Translations under genes and position numbers: made by a program
Notes under the pieces: generated by a model
Databases searched by the model: none
Told to the model about the DNA's origin: nothing
Seen by the model: only the letters and a program-made list of their open reading frames with translations
Assembly (NCBI RefSeq): GCF_000242455.2
Contig: NC_019892.1
Coordinates: 868,001 to 932,000 of the forward strand
Length of the DNA: 64,000 nucleotides
From: Singulisphaera acidiphila DSM 18658
GTDB lineage: Bacteria > Planctomycetota > Planctomycetia > Isosphaerales > Isosphaeraceae
Direction: 5' to 3'
Part shown: positions 26,091 to 35,882 of the stretch, one piece after another
Layout of the letters: every line of letters begins with the position of its first letter
How positions within the stretch are numbered: the stretch's first letter is position 1

Positions 26091-26822
26091 ACTTGATTCT
26101 CCTGGAACCAACACGAATGTACCGAATCCGGAGAGGACTGGTTCAACGCTCGATGCCGTGGGAGGGATTCCCTTCCCTTGGGACGACTGGTTTGGAGAGA
26201 AGCCATGCATTGCATGATGAGAGCCCTGAGAAGCGATTGCGCTTCGAGATCAAGAGGCTCTTTCGAAAGAATGTCCTGCCAACATAGTCTAGCTTAACTC
26301 TAAACGGCAAGATCTTAAGGCATCGTTTTTTTGCAAATGTCAAATATAAGCCGGACGCTGAGGTGGATCGATTTTTCTTGTGATTTTTGGCTAAGAAACA
26401 TTCTTATAAGGCCAGTCTATTCCTGGCAGTAACACCAGGCGACCCTGAGAGCCGGGCAAGCGAGCCGTGAGAGCATGAGAAATATGGCGGTGTGACTGGA
26501 TCTATGTGTAGTTGGATGGTAAAGATGATTAAAATCGACACAGAATCGTTGATGGGATGAAATGAGAACAGAGTGATTGTTTGGTGTTCCGTTCACTCTG
26601 AAGTTGAGAACCTGGGGTGTCGCTGAGGAGGCCCAGGCTCTGCGGTTGTTGGGTAGGCTACGGCGGCGACGCAGGATCGAGTCGGCCGCCGCATGGGGTT
26701 CGGGGTGATCGAGTGAGTGGGTTGGCCTGCCCTGCCCTTCACGCGTGGTTCAGGGCGCCCATCCCTGCTTGGCTCTGAGGTGCCGGAGCGTTGGTCGCTT
26801 CGGGCCCTTCTCCTATTTCCTT
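26091..26822. other. gene-free region, AT-rich upstream of the lipoprotein gene
   Basis: About 730 bp. The half next to the lipoprotein gene (26220-26600) is markedly AT-rich for this chromosome and must carry the promoter of the lipoprotein/DUF1559 pair. The half near 26620-26820 is GC-rich and lies just beyond the stop of the PHP-domain gene. No gene, hairpin terminator or clear promoter hexamers were identified. Confidence 0.4.
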
Positions 26823-28211
26823 CTACTTCGCCTCGCGCACGTAGAGGGGATTTGCGTAGATCCAGGGACGTTCCTCGCCATCCAAGGTGTGCCATCCTTC
26901 GACGCGATACACGCCCGGTTCCTGGATCGCCACGTCGAGGCTGTCGCCCTGACGGTCCTCGATCACCCGTCCATCACGGAGCAGGCGAATCCGGCAGGAG
27001 ACCGGGAAGTTCGCGACCAGTCGCAGGTTTGGCGAAAGCTTCACCTCGTCTCCCATCAGGGCATGAGCGGAGCCGTCCGGGCCGGCGATGGCCTCGAACC
27101 GAAACCCGGTGGGGTCGCAGATCCAGTCGTGGCTGACGTAGGCATGGCCCGCGCGCAACGCGTGGCGGATCGCCGGTTCGGTCAACTCAGGGGCGAGGAT
27201 ATGCGTGCTCACGTTGCGGAACGAACGGCTGTAGGGATCGAGATCGATTCGCGCCAGCACGTCTCCCGGTTGGTGGCCTTTGGTCATGGCCCGGATCCCG
27301 GGTCGGAGCGTCGCGGCGATCGTGCGCTGGTCCTTTTCGGCGTCGACGTTCGTGCCGATGCGGACGTGGTCGGCGTCGACCATCGTCACGAGTAGGACCA
27401 TGTAATGGTGGCAGTCGTTCGCCGCCACACCGGTCAGGCGGCGGGCCTTGGTCTCGGCGTCCCACTTCGCCAGGTAATTGGCCGGATACGTCTGTTGGGC
27501 TGCAAGGATCTCGTCGGGGAAGAGGCGGAGACTTTCCTCCAATTCGGCGAGCGACTCCGGGTCGGTGAGCTTGAGAGTGAAGGTGGGCAGGCACTCCTTG
27601 TCTTTCTTGAGGTCGGCGTGGCGGTTGTAAATCTCCAGGCCGTCGAGGTTGGTCATGGGATGGTCGGGCCGTTCTTCGATGTGCGAGAGGAAGATCAGGC
27701 CGTCGTTGTCGCGAACCGCCTCAATAAAGGCCGGAGCTGGGTCGCTCATCCGCCCCATGATCGACCGCGTCGGATAGATCAGGAACCCACGGCTTTCGGA
27801 GCCTGGGATAAAGAGAACTCCCTCGCGGATCCCACGCCAACTGTCGGTGATGAAGTCTTTGGGAGGCCGATGGTGGTCGGTTAGAAGGATCGCTTGGACG
27901 CCCGCCTGTTTCGCCTCCGAAAGCATCTCCAGGCGCGTGCCGCCGGTGTGGGCTGAGTCTTCGGCGTGGGCGTGGAGGATGGAGCGATAGTCGTTCAGGC
28001 CGGCGATCGGGGATGGGGGCCGTCTTGAGGCCTGGATCCGCACCACATCCTCGTGAGCCGCTTTCAGGCGGGCCGGGGCCATCCGTTCCACAGGGGAATA
28101 TTTCGGTTTCGGGGCCTCTCCCTCACTGGCAATCACGGTCTTGGCCGCGATCAGGCCGAGGAGGACGAGGCCGATGGGTCTTCGGCGAGAGAGGGTGATG
28201 AAGCCGATCAT
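26823..28211 (-). CDS. secreted PHP-domain metal-dependent phosphoesterase-like protein
   Basis: 462 residues. The N-terminal signal peptide is basic then hydrophobic (LSRRRPIGLVLLGLIAAKTV, cleavage near IASEG). The PHP domain has the expected metal ligands: LHAHAEDS (about 79), LLTDHHR (about 109), PGSESRG (about 135), LSHIEERPDHP (about 175) and a late NDCHHY (about 268). A C-terminal beta-rich part (about 350-460: RIRLLRDGRVIEDRQGDSLD, GVYRVEGWHTLDGEERPW) fits the extension seen in secreted PHP proteins. Probable extracytoplasmic hydrolase of unknown substrate. It lies 122 bp behind the GH5 gene on the same strand, so co-transcription is likely. Confidence 0.85.
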   Translation of the reverse strand: MIGFITLSRRRPIGLVLLGLIAAKTVIASEGEAPKPKYSPVERMAPARLKAAHEDVVRIQASRRPPSPIAGLNDYRSILHAHAEDSAHTGGTRLEMLSEAKQAGVQAILLTDHHRPPKDFITDSWRGIREGVLFIPGSESRGFLIYPTRSIMGRMSDPAPAFIEAVRDNDGLIFLSHIEERPDHPMTNLDGLEIYNRHADLKKDKECLPTFTLKLTDPESLAELEESLRLFPDEILAAQQTYPANYLAKWDAETKARRLTGVAANDCHHYMVLLVTMVDADHVRIGTNVDAEKDQRTIAATLRPGIRAMTKGHQPGDVLARIDLDPYSRSFRNVSTHILAPELTEPAIRHALRAGHAYVSHDWICDPTGFRFEAIAGPDGSAHALMGDEVKLSPNLRLVANFPVSCRIRLLRDGRVIEDRQGDSLDVAIQEPGVYRVEGWHTLDGEERPWIYANPLYVREAK

Positions 28212-28333
28212 GGCGAATTCGCTCAGACAAATAAGGGATGGGGTTCGGACGGGGTCTCACCATATCTGGGGATCGAGTCCCCATCAATAGGCGGCGGCGC
28301 AGGTTGAATCTCCATCGACGGGCTGCGCATTCT

Positions 28334-29824
28334 TTAGTGAGGCGTCATTTGGATGCGGATTGTCGTCGGTCTTGCCGCACGACAGACGAGGAGTTGCCTG
28401 ACCTCGTCGCGCCAGCAGATCGCGTCGGCCGGGAAAAAGGTGATGGCCGAGTTGCGTGCGAAGAGGGCGTTGGGCACGAAGATCTCGGTATCTCCTCGAG
28501 CCGGATCGTGGTCCCAAGCGAACGACAGTCCGCATCCCCCTTGGTTCGCTTCCTGATAATGGAAGAGAAGCGGAGTACCTGCCGTGTGGCGGGGATACGG
28601 ACGAGGCTGGAAGTTGGGGCGAATGGCCCCCGCCGGGTCGAGGATCGAGAAGTCCTCGCCGTTCCAGCCGTCTTTGGTCTGGTCATTCCACCGTGGGGTG
28701 TAGTTCCACTGGGCGCCCGAGGCGAGGCATGCATCGAGGCGGTCGTAGAGGTGGGAGACGTAACCGCCTGCGTTGCGGGTGTCGGCGCCCACGCCGAACT
28801 CGCCGAGAAAGAGGGGGACGTTCCACTCGTTGGCCTTCGCCGTCATGTTGGCGAACGCATGGTGGGCGGTCGTGGGCGAGCCGTACCACCGGTTCAGCGC
28901 AAGGGTCGACAGCTTATAGAAGTGGGGCGCGTAAGCGACGCCGGCGAACGCGGGGCGAGGCAGCCTGGTCTGAATGCCCGTATTGGTCGTGACGTGCCCT
29001 TCGATAAACATGAGGGCCGATGGATGCTGAGATCTCAGGACGGCGGTCGCGTCGCGATAGAGCGGGGCGAGTTCCAGCTCCTCGTCTCCCCAGGGCTCGT
29101 TCATGAGGTCGTAGCCAATGACGCCATGTGTATTTGCAAAAGTCATGCTGATTCGCGAGAGCATCATCAGGTAGCGGGTCCGAACCCCCATGGCGTCGGT
29201 GAAAAAATCGTGGAACGATCGATGCGTCGTCGGGTCGGTAGCCATGAGCACTGGCCAGTACCGACTGCTGGGGCTGTTGTCGGGGGTCGAGGGCCGGCCG
29301 CGGTGCGAGACCGCCCAGCCTGGGAAACCATCGCCGCTGCCGCGCGACGCATAGCGCGAGAATCCGTCTTGATGAATGTCAATCACGACATACATGCCGT
29401 GAGCCCAGGCCGCTTCGGCCGTGGCTCGGATCTCCGCCAGGTAGGACTCGTCGTAGTATCCCGCCTGAGGCTCGTACGCTTCCCAGAGGAAGAGGAGGCG
29501 AACCACGTTCATGCCCAGCCCCTGGAGTCGGGCGAAGTCGATCTCGGTCAGGCCGGGGCGGAATGGGGGGACCTTGGAATCCCCTGTCAGGTTGACTCCG
29601 CGAAGAATGACCACGCGTCCGGTGGGCTCGACGAAGTGTCGGCCCGCCGCCATCAAGCTGGGAGGGTGAAGTGCCGGAGAAGAAACCGGGGGACTCTTTG
29701 GAGGCGCCGGTGGTCTGCTCCACGGCTCTCCTGAAGTCGCGTCGCGACCCATGGCAAAGACGAGCAACACCAGCGTCGCGAGGCAGCGAGCCAAGAAAAT
29801 GGGGGGGATATACTGATGGCGCAT
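28334..29824 (-). CDS. GH5-family glycoside hydrolase (cellulase/endoglycoceramidase-like)
   Basis: 496 residues from ATG 29824, chosen because the signal peptide then starts properly (MRHQYIPPIFLARCLATLVL); an in-frame start at 29869 is possible. A Pro-rich stretch precedes the TIM-barrel. Landmarks are VVILRGVNLTGDSKVPPF, GMNVVRLLFLWEAYEPQAG, YVVIDIHQDGFSRYASRG, the acid/base Glu in GYDLMNEPWGDEEL and the nucleophile Glu in PLFLGEFGVGAD. The WEAYEP and DIHQDGF segments are like endoglycoceramidase-type GH5 enzymes rather than classical cellulases. Secreted; presumably cleaves glycosidic bonds in glycolipid or polysaccharide. The C-terminal beta-sandwich is about 400-496. Confidence 0.9.
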   Translation of the reverse strand: MRHQYIPPIFLARCLATLVLLVFAMGRDATSGEPWSRPPAPPKSPPVSSPALHPPSLMAAGRHFVEPTGRVVILRGVNLTGDSKVPPFRPGLTEIDFARLQGLGMNVVRLLFLWEAYEPQAGYYDESYLAEIRATAEAAWAHGMYVVIDIHQDGFSRYASRGSGDGFPGWAVSHRGRPSTPDNSPSSRYWPVLMATDPTTHRSFHDFFTDAMGVRTRYLMMLSRISMTFANTHGVIGYDLMNEPWGDEELELAPLYRDATAVLRSQHPSALMFIEGHVTTNTGIQTRLPRPAFAGVAYAPHFYKLSTLALNRWYGSPTTAHHAFANMTAKANEWNVPLFLGEFGVGADTRNAGGYVSHLYDRLDACLASGAQWNYTPRWNDQTKDGWNGEDFSILDPAGAIRPNFQPRPYPRHTAGTPLLFHYQEANQGGCGLSFAWDHDPARGDTEIFVPNALFARNSAITFFPADAICWRDEVRQLLVCRAARPTTIRIQMTPH

Positions 29825-30386
29825 CGTGGCCTGGTTTGGTCGATCCGTCCGCGTCCGACCCCGGCTCATGCCGAGGAAGGATCATACCACTATGGTCGTG
29901 GGCACGCACTTCAAGGGCATTATAGCTCTCGTTTTGCCACCAAGGCCGTTCGAACGCCCTCGGATCAGGGAAGAGAGGCGTCAAGATTTGAGTTGCCGAT
30001 GGCGTATCATCAGTGGCATCCAAGGGAAACGAACGTGGATGGGAGCTGCGGAAACTCAGAAAAAAAAGCCGGCCCGCTCTCCCATTTGCGATTCGATGTC
30101 GTCCGCCGGCGGTAGCGGGCTTGCTTGTTGGGTTGGCGACCATGAGGCTGACGGTAAGCCTGCGGTCGAGATGGTTTGGGGGTGTTGGTTCGGTCGTCGA
30201 GTGTGGCTTGGCTTGGTCTCCTCGGTTGAGTTGAATGCCTGGGCTGAGCTTGCGAGGCATCGACGACAACGATCCTCAGGCCCCTGGCGGCCGATCAGGA
30301 GGACCGATACGCTGGAGATTCGCTCGGGGGTGAGACTTCTCCCTTTATCTGCGCGTTGTGGGCTGATGAGGCCTGAGGCGGAGACC
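29825..30386. other. divergent intergenic region without a gene
   Basis: About 560 bp between the GH5 gene (minus) and the zinc-ribbon membrane protein (plus), and so expected to carry two promoters. It is low in recognisable signals. A run of eight A at 30059-30066 is the only obvious feature, and long open frames here lack starts and resemblance to proteins. Confidence 0.4.
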
Positions 30387-30902
30387 ATGGTGGGGCGTTT
30401 TCGATTTTTTCCGGACGAACCTCCGCGACGGCCGCCCGGTCGCTGTCCGAATTGCCGTCGACTGACACTTCAGTATGAGTCCCCAGGTGGTGATCTCCCC
30501 GAGCCTTTGCCCCACCCGATCTACCGGTGTCTGGGGTGCGGCCAGCGCTTTTGGCGACTGTTTGCCGGACGCTGGGGCCCGATCTCTGCGAACGAGGATG
30601 GGGGCGATTCTTCCGCGCTACCGTTTCCTGCACAACCGCTTCAACCCGAGGAGGAACCGCGACCTCGAAATCGAGTGGGGGCGAGGTGGAGATTTGAGCT
30701 TCGTCATGTGATGTACTTGATTGCCTGGATTTCACTCAACTTGGCGACTTGCCCCAGGGTGAGCTGGTCGTGGGAATCACTCCTCAACCTGACGCTGCTT
30801 CTGCTGTTCCTCAATGGGGCGCTGGTCCTTTTTCTGAGGACAACGAGTCGATTGAGCCGGTCTCCGATTCCCAGAGGTTTAGGCCAGCGACCCTGGCCCT
30901 GA
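30387..30902 (+). CDS. zinc-ribbon protein with C-terminal membrane helices
   Basis: 171 residues from ATG 30387 (MVGRFRFFPDEPPRRPPGRC); ATG 30366 in the same frame is an alternative. The first 70 residues hold two Cys pairs, CPNC (about 20-23) and CLGC (about 45-48), with CGQRFWRL, forming a treble-clef/zinc-ribbon-like site. A Pro/Glu-rich linker follows, then two hydrophobic helices (about 113-127, LRHVMYLIAWISLNLA, and 135-155, LLNLTLLLLFLNGALVLF). It is predicted to have a cytoplasmic zinc ribbon tethered to the membrane. Function unknown. It stands 123 bp before the S41-like gene and may share its transcript. Confidence 0.6.
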   Translation: MVGRFRFFPDEPPRRPPGRCPNCRRLTLQYESPGGDLPEPLPHPIYRCLGCGQRFWRLFAGRWGPISANEDGGDSSALPFPAQPLQPEEEPRPRNRVGARWRFELRHVMYLIAWISLNLATCPRVSWSWESLLNLTLLLLFLNGALVLFLRTTSRLSRSPIPRGLGQRPWP

Positions 30903-31025
30903 CCGGTTTGATCTTGGCCTCGCTCTGGCCAGGGGCGAACGGGGCCGGGCGTTTTTGGCCTCAACGAAATCGTCGCGGAACTCCTGGATCGATCTTCGTC
31001 TGGATCCTCGCTGGGAGATGAAGCT

Positions 31026-32525
31026 ATGGCCTGCATGTTCATTATGGCGTTCGTCTGGCCTGTTCCCTTGGCGCTCGCCGCCTTGGGCGCGGCCGATCCG
31101 GCGAACGCCCCCGCCCCCGAGGCCGCGCCCACGCAACTGATCCAGGCCGTTGGTGATGCCGTCCTGGCCCATCAGATTGACCCGCCGTCGCGGCAAGAGA
31201 TGATCTGCAGTGGAATCAAGGCGGCCTCAAATGCGGCCGGAGTGCCCGTGCCCGCCGGGTTAGGGCGACGGGTTTCGGCGATGGCGGCCCCCGAGCAATT
31301 CGCTGCGCTCGTCGAGGAAACCTGGCCTTGGTCTCCCGAGCGGAAAGAGACCACGCCCGAAAGGCTCACTTATGCCTTCATTGAAGGGATGCTCCAGGCG
31401 ATTCCGAGCGAGACCAGGCTGTTCACCGCCAAGGAAGCCAAGGTTCATGAACAACTCCAAGGCAACCTCTATGTAGGGATCCATGTGCAGATCGATTTTG
31501 ATTTGGCTGAGACCCGCCCGAAGATTGTGCGTGCGCTGGAGGGGGGCCCCGCACAACGCGCGGGGGTTCTCGGTGGCGACCTGATCGACGAGATTGATGG
31601 CAAAGACGCCGCCGGGATGAGCACCAACGAACTCGTGGACCGGATTCGAGGTGAGGAAGGGACGGACGTCGAGCTCGTGTTTCGGCAGCCGAAGTCGAAG
31701 GAGCAGCGACGGCTCATGATCACACGTCGTCGCCTGTTTCGGCCGACAATCAAGGGGGTTCGCGAGCGTGTCACCGGCGGCTGGGACGCTCGGATCCATG
31801 AGTCGGACCCGATCGCTTACCTCAATATTGAATCGATCGACGGAAGTACGCCCCACGAGCTCCGGCAGTTTGCGCGACAGCTTGAGTCGGAGGGGTTCCG
31901 AGCGTTGGTGCTCGACTTGCGCTCGTTAGCCCATGCGGACTTCCACGCGACCGTTCTCCTGGCGGATGAATTGCTCGATGGCGGAACGATCGGCCGGGTT
32001 CGGACGGCCGACCGGGGCATGACCTATCAGGCTCAGCCCGACGCGCTCTTTCGGGGTTGGCCGTTGGCCGTTTTGATCAACCAGACCACCGTGGGCCCGG
32101 CGGAGTGGCTCGCCGCCGCGCTCCAGGACAATCACCGGGCGACCCTGGTTGGCACACGAACCTGGGGCGATGCCGCGGCGAAGACGATCGTGCCGGTTGC
32201 CGGGGGGGACTGGGCGATCGAGATGGTGACCCGGATCCTGGAACGTGCGGATGGCCGGCCCATCGGCGTCCTTCTGCCCGCCCAACCTGGTCAAGGGATT
32301 GCGTTCCCGGCAAGACAACCCCAGAAGGGGCGATTGGACCAGGGAGGGGTGAAGCCCGACCATCCTTTCGCTGCGGCGGATGCGATGGTGAGGCCAGGTC
32401 TCTCGGGTTCACGCCCGCTCCCGGCCACGGATGAGAAATCCCAGGACTTGCTCGACCTCACCAGTAAGGAAGCCCTGCGCCTCCTCAGCGAAGAGCTGAA
32501 AGCGACCGGAGACGCAGGACAATGA
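31026..32525 (+). CDS. S41 C-terminal-processing-peptidase-like protein with PDZ domain, catalytic dyad lost
   Basis: 499 residues from ATG 31026 (GGGAG nine bases upstream) with an N-terminal signal peptide (PVPLALAALGAADPAN). A helical region (about 95-140) leads to a PDZ domain (about 150-240: LYVGIHVQIDFDLAET, GGDLIDEIDGKDAAGMSTNE) and an S41 fold (about 255-430: DPIAYLNIESIDGSTPHELR, ALVLDLRS). Where active CtpA/Prc enzymes have Ser and, 25 residues later, Lys, this protein has Gly 357 (NQTTVGPAEWLAAALQD) and Asp 382 (GTRTWGDAAAKT). It is therefore predicted to bind peptide tails without cleaving. Its stop overlaps the next gene (ATGA), indicating translational coupling with the haem protein. 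Confidence 0.85.
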   Translation: MACMFIMAFVWPVPLALAALGAADPANAPAPEAAPTQLIQAVGDAVLAHQIDPPSRQEMICSGIKAASNAAGVPVPAGLGRRVSAMAAPEQFAALVEETWPWSPERKETTPERLTYAFIEGMLQAIPSETRLFTAKEAKVHEQLQGNLYVGIHVQIDFDLAETRPKIVRALEGGPAQRAGVLGGDLIDEIDGKDAAGMSTNELVDRIRGEEGTDVELVFRQPKSKEQRRLMITRRRLFRPTIKGVRERVTGGWDARIHESDPIAYLNIESIDGSTPHELRQFARQLESEGFRALVLDLRSLAHADFHATVLLADELLDGGTIGRVRTADRGMTYQAQPDALFRGWPLAVLINQTTVGPAEWLAAALQDNHRATLVGTRTWGDAAAKTIVPVAGGDWAIEMVTRILERADGRPIGVLLPAQPGQGIAFPARQPQKGRLDQGGVKPDHPFAAADAMVRPGLSGSRPLPATDEKSQDLLDLTSKEALRLLSEELKATGDAGQ

Positions 32526-34306
32526 GCCTCAAGAGAAACGCGTTCCTGCACGGTGCCACTCTTCTCCTGTTGGGGGGTGCCTGTCAGCCCGGGGCGACCG
32601 GCGCTGAGCCGCCGCTGGTTGCGACCTTGCCGACCCGAGTACGCCAGCCCGTCGCCTTGGCTTTCGGTGACCAGGGAACTCGCCTGTTTGTCGCCAATCG
32701 GCGGAGCGGCAGTCTCTCGGTTGTTGATGCGTCGACGATGGCCGTTGTGGCCGAGTTTGACGTCGGCCGCGGTCTGGCTGACGTTGCCCCCCTGCCCGAC
32801 CACCACCACCTGCTGGTGGTCGACCAAGCGGCCGACACGCTGCTCTTGCTGAAAGATCGGGATGGCTCGATCCGCGTCGTCGACCGGATCGAGGTTGGGC
32901 CGGACCCGGTCAGCCTCAGCGTTTCGATCGATGGAATGACCTGTGTCGTGGCTTCGCGCTGGTCGCGACGGTTGACGGTCGTCGAGATCAGCAAAGGGAG
33001 CGAACATCCCACGCTCACGCTCGTGCGGACCCTCGAACTGCCGTTCAGCCCACGGCGGATGATCCGCCTCGGCGAGGGTTCGAGGCTTGTCGTGGCCGAT
33101 GCCTTCGGCGGCAAGCTCGCTGTGGTCGACCTCGAGCGTGGGGCCATCGAGTCGGTTCGGTCGTTGCCCGCGCATAATATCGGGGGGCTTGCGCTTTCGC
33201 CGGACGGCCGGTCGCTGCTGGTGGCGCACCAGGTGCTCAATCCTTTGTCGATGAGTCGATTCGAGGACGTTCACTGGGGCTCGATGCTGAGCAACCCGCT
33301 TCGGGTCTTGCGGGTTGATCGGCTCCTCGCCTCCGGGACTGACTCTGAGCTGCTCCGTGGGAGTCGCCTGCTCAGGCTGGGTGACGTGGGCAACGCGGCC
33401 GGCGACCCAGCTGCGGTGGCCTTCGACCGACTTGGCAATTACGTAGTTGCCCTGGCGGGGGTCGGCGAGGTGGCCATCGGCGCGGGGACGGGCGAACCGT
33501 TGCACCGGCTCGCTGTGGGCCGCCGGCCCACGGCGATCGCCCTCGATCCGCAGAGGACGAAGGCGTATGTCGCCGATACGGCTGACGACGTCATCGCTGT
33601 CGTCTCCCTCGGCGCGGCCGAGCGGATCGGGACGATTCGCCTGGGTCCACGTCCGGAGCCAAGCCGGGCTGATCGCGGCGAGTCCCTCTTTTTTGATGCC
33701 AGGCTGTCGCACGACGGCTGGATGAGCTGCCAGAGTTGCCACACCGACGGCCACACGACCGGCTCGAAAATCGACACGCTCGGCGACGGCTCCTTCGGCG
33801 CACCGAAACAGATTCCGTCGCTGCTCGGCGTCGGCTCGACTCCCCCTTGGACCTGGCTCGGAGGCGTCGACCGGCTCGAAGTCCAGGTGCGGAAGTCGAT
33901 CGAGACGACCATGCAGGGCCGGCGTCCGAGCGACGAGCAGGTCGAGGACCTCGCCGCCTACCTTCGCACGCTCGCGAGTCCGCCCGCAACTCTGGCTCTG
34001 GTTTCACCGGTCGACCCTGCGGTGGAGCGTGGCCGCGCGCTCTTCGTCGCCCGGGAATGTGCGGCTTGCCACGCGCCGCCCCACTACACCACGACCGAAT
34101 GTTACGACGTCGGACTCATCGATGAAGTCGGCAACCACATGTTCAACCCCCCCTCCCTCCGGGGTATCGGCGTGCGTGCCCCCCTCCTCCACGATGGCCG
34201 GGCGAAGACCCTCAGCGATGTCTTCGCCACCCACCACCATCCCCATGACGCCCAGTTCTCACTCCAGGAGGTTGCCGATTTAGTTGCGTTTTTGAAGACG
34301 CTTTGA
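32522..34306 (+). CDS. beta-propeller (YVTN-type) di-haem cytochrome c / MauG-peroxidase-like protein
   Basis: 594 residues with an N-terminal signal (AFLHGATLLLLGGACQPG). Residues about 30-375 form repeated beta-propeller blades (TRLFVANRRSGSLSVVDAS, GRSLLVAHQVLNPLS, TKAYVADTADDVIAVVSL). The C-terminal third has two haem c sites, CQSCH (about 403) and CAACH (about 520), with downstream helices typical of the cytochrome c peroxidase/MauG-like family (LLHDGRAKTLSDVF). It is likely periplasmic or at the cell surface, with electron-transfer or oxidative activity. ATG 32522 overlaps the preceding S41-like gene's stop by four bases, so the pair is coupled. Confidence 0.87.
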   Translation: MSLKRNAFLHGATLLLLGGACQPGATGAEPPLVATLPTRVRQPVALAFGDQGTRLFVANRRSGSLSVVDASTMAVVAEFDVGRGLADVAPLPDHHHLLVVDQAADTLLLLKDRDGSIRVVDRIEVGPDPVSLSVSIDGMTCVVASRWSRRLTVVEISKGSEHPTLTLVRTLELPFSPRRMIRLGEGSRLVVADAFGGKLAVVDLERGAIESVRSLPAHNIGGLALSPDGRSLLVAHQVLNPLSMSRFEDVHWGSMLSNPLRVLRVDRLLASGTDSELLRGSRLLRLGDVGNAAGDPAAVAFDRLGNYVVALAGVGEVAIGAGTGEPLHRLAVGRRPTAIALDPQRTKAYVADTADDVIAVVSLGAAERIGTIRLGPRPEPSRADRGESLFFDARLSHDGWMSCQSCHTDGHTTGSKIDTLGDGSFGAPKQIPSLLGVGSTPPWTWLGGVDRLEVQVRKSIETTMQGRRPSDEQVEDLAAYLRTLASPPATLALVSPVDPAVERGRALFVARECAACHAPPHYTTTECYDVGLIDEVGNHMFNPPSLRGIGVRAPLLHDGRAKTLSDVFATHHHPHDAQFSLQEVADLVAFLKTL

Positions 34307-34334
34307 TTCGCAGGGCAAGCACGGTCTACCGGTT

Positions 34335-35882
34335 TCACGATGCTTTCGCTGCGCGGTCGAGGAACCGGGTCGCGGCGTGCATGATCGTTTCTTCGGCGGC
34401 CTCGGCGCGAGGTAGTTCGGCGGTGAGCCGGCCTTCGCAGAGGACGAGGATCCGGTCGGAGACGGCCAGTAGCTCGGGAAGTTCGCTCGAGGTCATGATG
34501 ATGGACATGCCCTCGGCGACCAGGCGGCGGATCAAGGCATAGATCTCGGCCTTGGCGCCGACGTCGATGCCGCGGGTCGGCTCGTCGAGGAGCAGGACCT
34601 TGGGCCCGGTCAGGAGCCAGCGGGCGAGGATGCATTTCTGCTGGTTGCCGCCCGAGAGGCTCGTGATGGCCGCGCCTCCGCCGTCCGTCTTGATCGCGAG
34701 TTGGCGGATCGAGTCGGTCACCGCGAGCGCCTCGGCGCGGCTGTCGATCAGGCCGCCACGGGTCAGTGAATCGAGGTGGCGGATCGTGATGTTTTCCGCC
34801 ACGGTCATCCGGTCGAAGAGGCCGAGCGTTTTGCGGTCCTCGGTCACCAGGGCGATCCCGGCGGCGATCGCCTGGCCGGGGTCGCGGAACCGGACCGGTT
34901 TGCCCTCGAGTCGGATCGTGCCGCCGGGTGCGGCCTGGCTGGCGCCGAAGAGGGCCTCGAGCAGTTCGGTTCGCCCGGCGCCGAGCAGGCCGGCGATGCC
35001 GAGCACCTCACCGGAGCGGGCCTCGAAGCTGATGTTCGAGAGCGCGGGGCGACCGCTGCCGGGGGGACAGTCCAGGGAGAGGCCGTCGACCTGGAGGAGG
35101 GCCGCGCCGGCGACGGCCTTGTGCTCGAACTGGAGTTCGGCAATCTCGCGGCCGACCATCCAGCGGACGACCTGCTCAGGGCCGGTCTGGGCCAAGGGTG
35201 AATCGGCGACGTTCCGGCCGTCGCGGAGGACGGTCACGTGGTCGGACAAGGTGAAGATCTCGTTCATCTTGTGCGAGATGTAGAGCACGGTCGTCCCTTG
35301 CTTGCGCAAGTCATCGATCACGCGGAAGAGCCGCGCGACCTCGGCGTCGGAGAGGGCCGAGGTCGGCTCGTCCATGATCAGGACGGCCGCGTCGAAGACC
35401 AGGGCCTTGGCGATCTCGACCATCTGCTGGTCGCCGATCCGGAGGTCGCCGACCCGGGTTCGGGGCGAGATGGGCGTGCCCAGGCGGTCGAACAGGCGCC
35501 GGGCCTCGGCCTCCATGGCGCGGTTGTCGAGCCAGCCCGGCCCGTGGGTCTTCTCGCGGCCGAGGAAGATATTGGCGGCCACCGTCATCTGCGGGACGAG
35601 GTTGAGCTCCTGGTAGATGATCCGGACCCCTGCGTCCTCGGCGGCGCGCGGCCCTGAGAAGCGGACTTCGCGGCCGTTCATTTCGATCTGGCCGTCGTAG
35701 TCGTTGATCGCGCCGGCGAGGATCTTCATGAGCGTGCTCTTGCCCGCTCCGTTCTCGCCGCAGAGGGAGTGGACTTCGCCGGCCTTGGCCGTGAAGGTCA
35801 CGTCGCGGAGCGCGTGGACCCCTCCGAAATTCTTGCTGATCTGCCGCATCCGGAGCCGGACGGATTCTTCTGGGACGCTCAT
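34335..35882 (-). CDS. sugar ABC transporter ATP-binding protein (RbsA/MglA/XylG type)
   Basis: 515 residues with two tandem nucleotide-binding domains, the architecture of carbohydrate CUT2 importers. Domain 1 (about 8-245) has Walker A CGENGAGKSTLMK, signature LRIGDQQMVEIAKAL, Walker B VLIMDEPTSAL and the switch His in YISHKMNE. Domain 2 (about 255-505) has a degenerate Walker A (GLLGAGRTELLEALFG), signature ITSLSGGNQQKC and Walker B VLLLDEPTRGIDVGAK; this asymmetry is normal for the family. It would energise uptake of a monosaccharide, but no permease or binding protein lies next to it in the window, so partners must be elsewhere or upstream genes have been separated. Confidence 0.92.
   Translation of the reverse strand: MSVPEESVRLRMRQISKNFGGVHALRDVTFTAKAGEVHSLCGENGAGKSTLMKILAGAINDYDGQIEMNGREVRFSGPRAAEDAGVRIIYQELNLVPQMTVAANIFLGREKTHGPGWLDNRAMEAEARRLFDRLGTPISPRTRVGDLRIGDQQMVEIAKALVFDAAVLIMDEPTSALSDAEVARLFRVIDDLRKQGTTVLYISHKMNEIFTLSDHVTVLRDGRNVADSPLAQTGPEQVVRWMVGREIAELQFEHKAVAGAALLQVDGLSLDCPPGSGRPALSNISFEARSGEVLGIAGLLGAGRTELLEALFGASQAAPGGTIRLEGKPVRFRDPGQAIAAGIALVTEDRKTLGLFDRMTVAENITIRHLDSLTRGGLIDSRAEALAVTDSIRQLAIKTDGGGAAITSLSGGNQQKCILARWLLTGPKVLLLDEPTRGIDVGAKAEIYALIRRLVAEGMSIIMTSSELPELLAVSDRILVLCEGRLTAELPRAEAAEETIMHAATRFLDRAAKAS

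Noticed and set aside
28268..28282. GGGGATCGAGTCCCC as a terminator between the GH5 and PHP genes
   Set aside because: Only a 5-bp stem with a 5-nt loop and no T-run; too weak.
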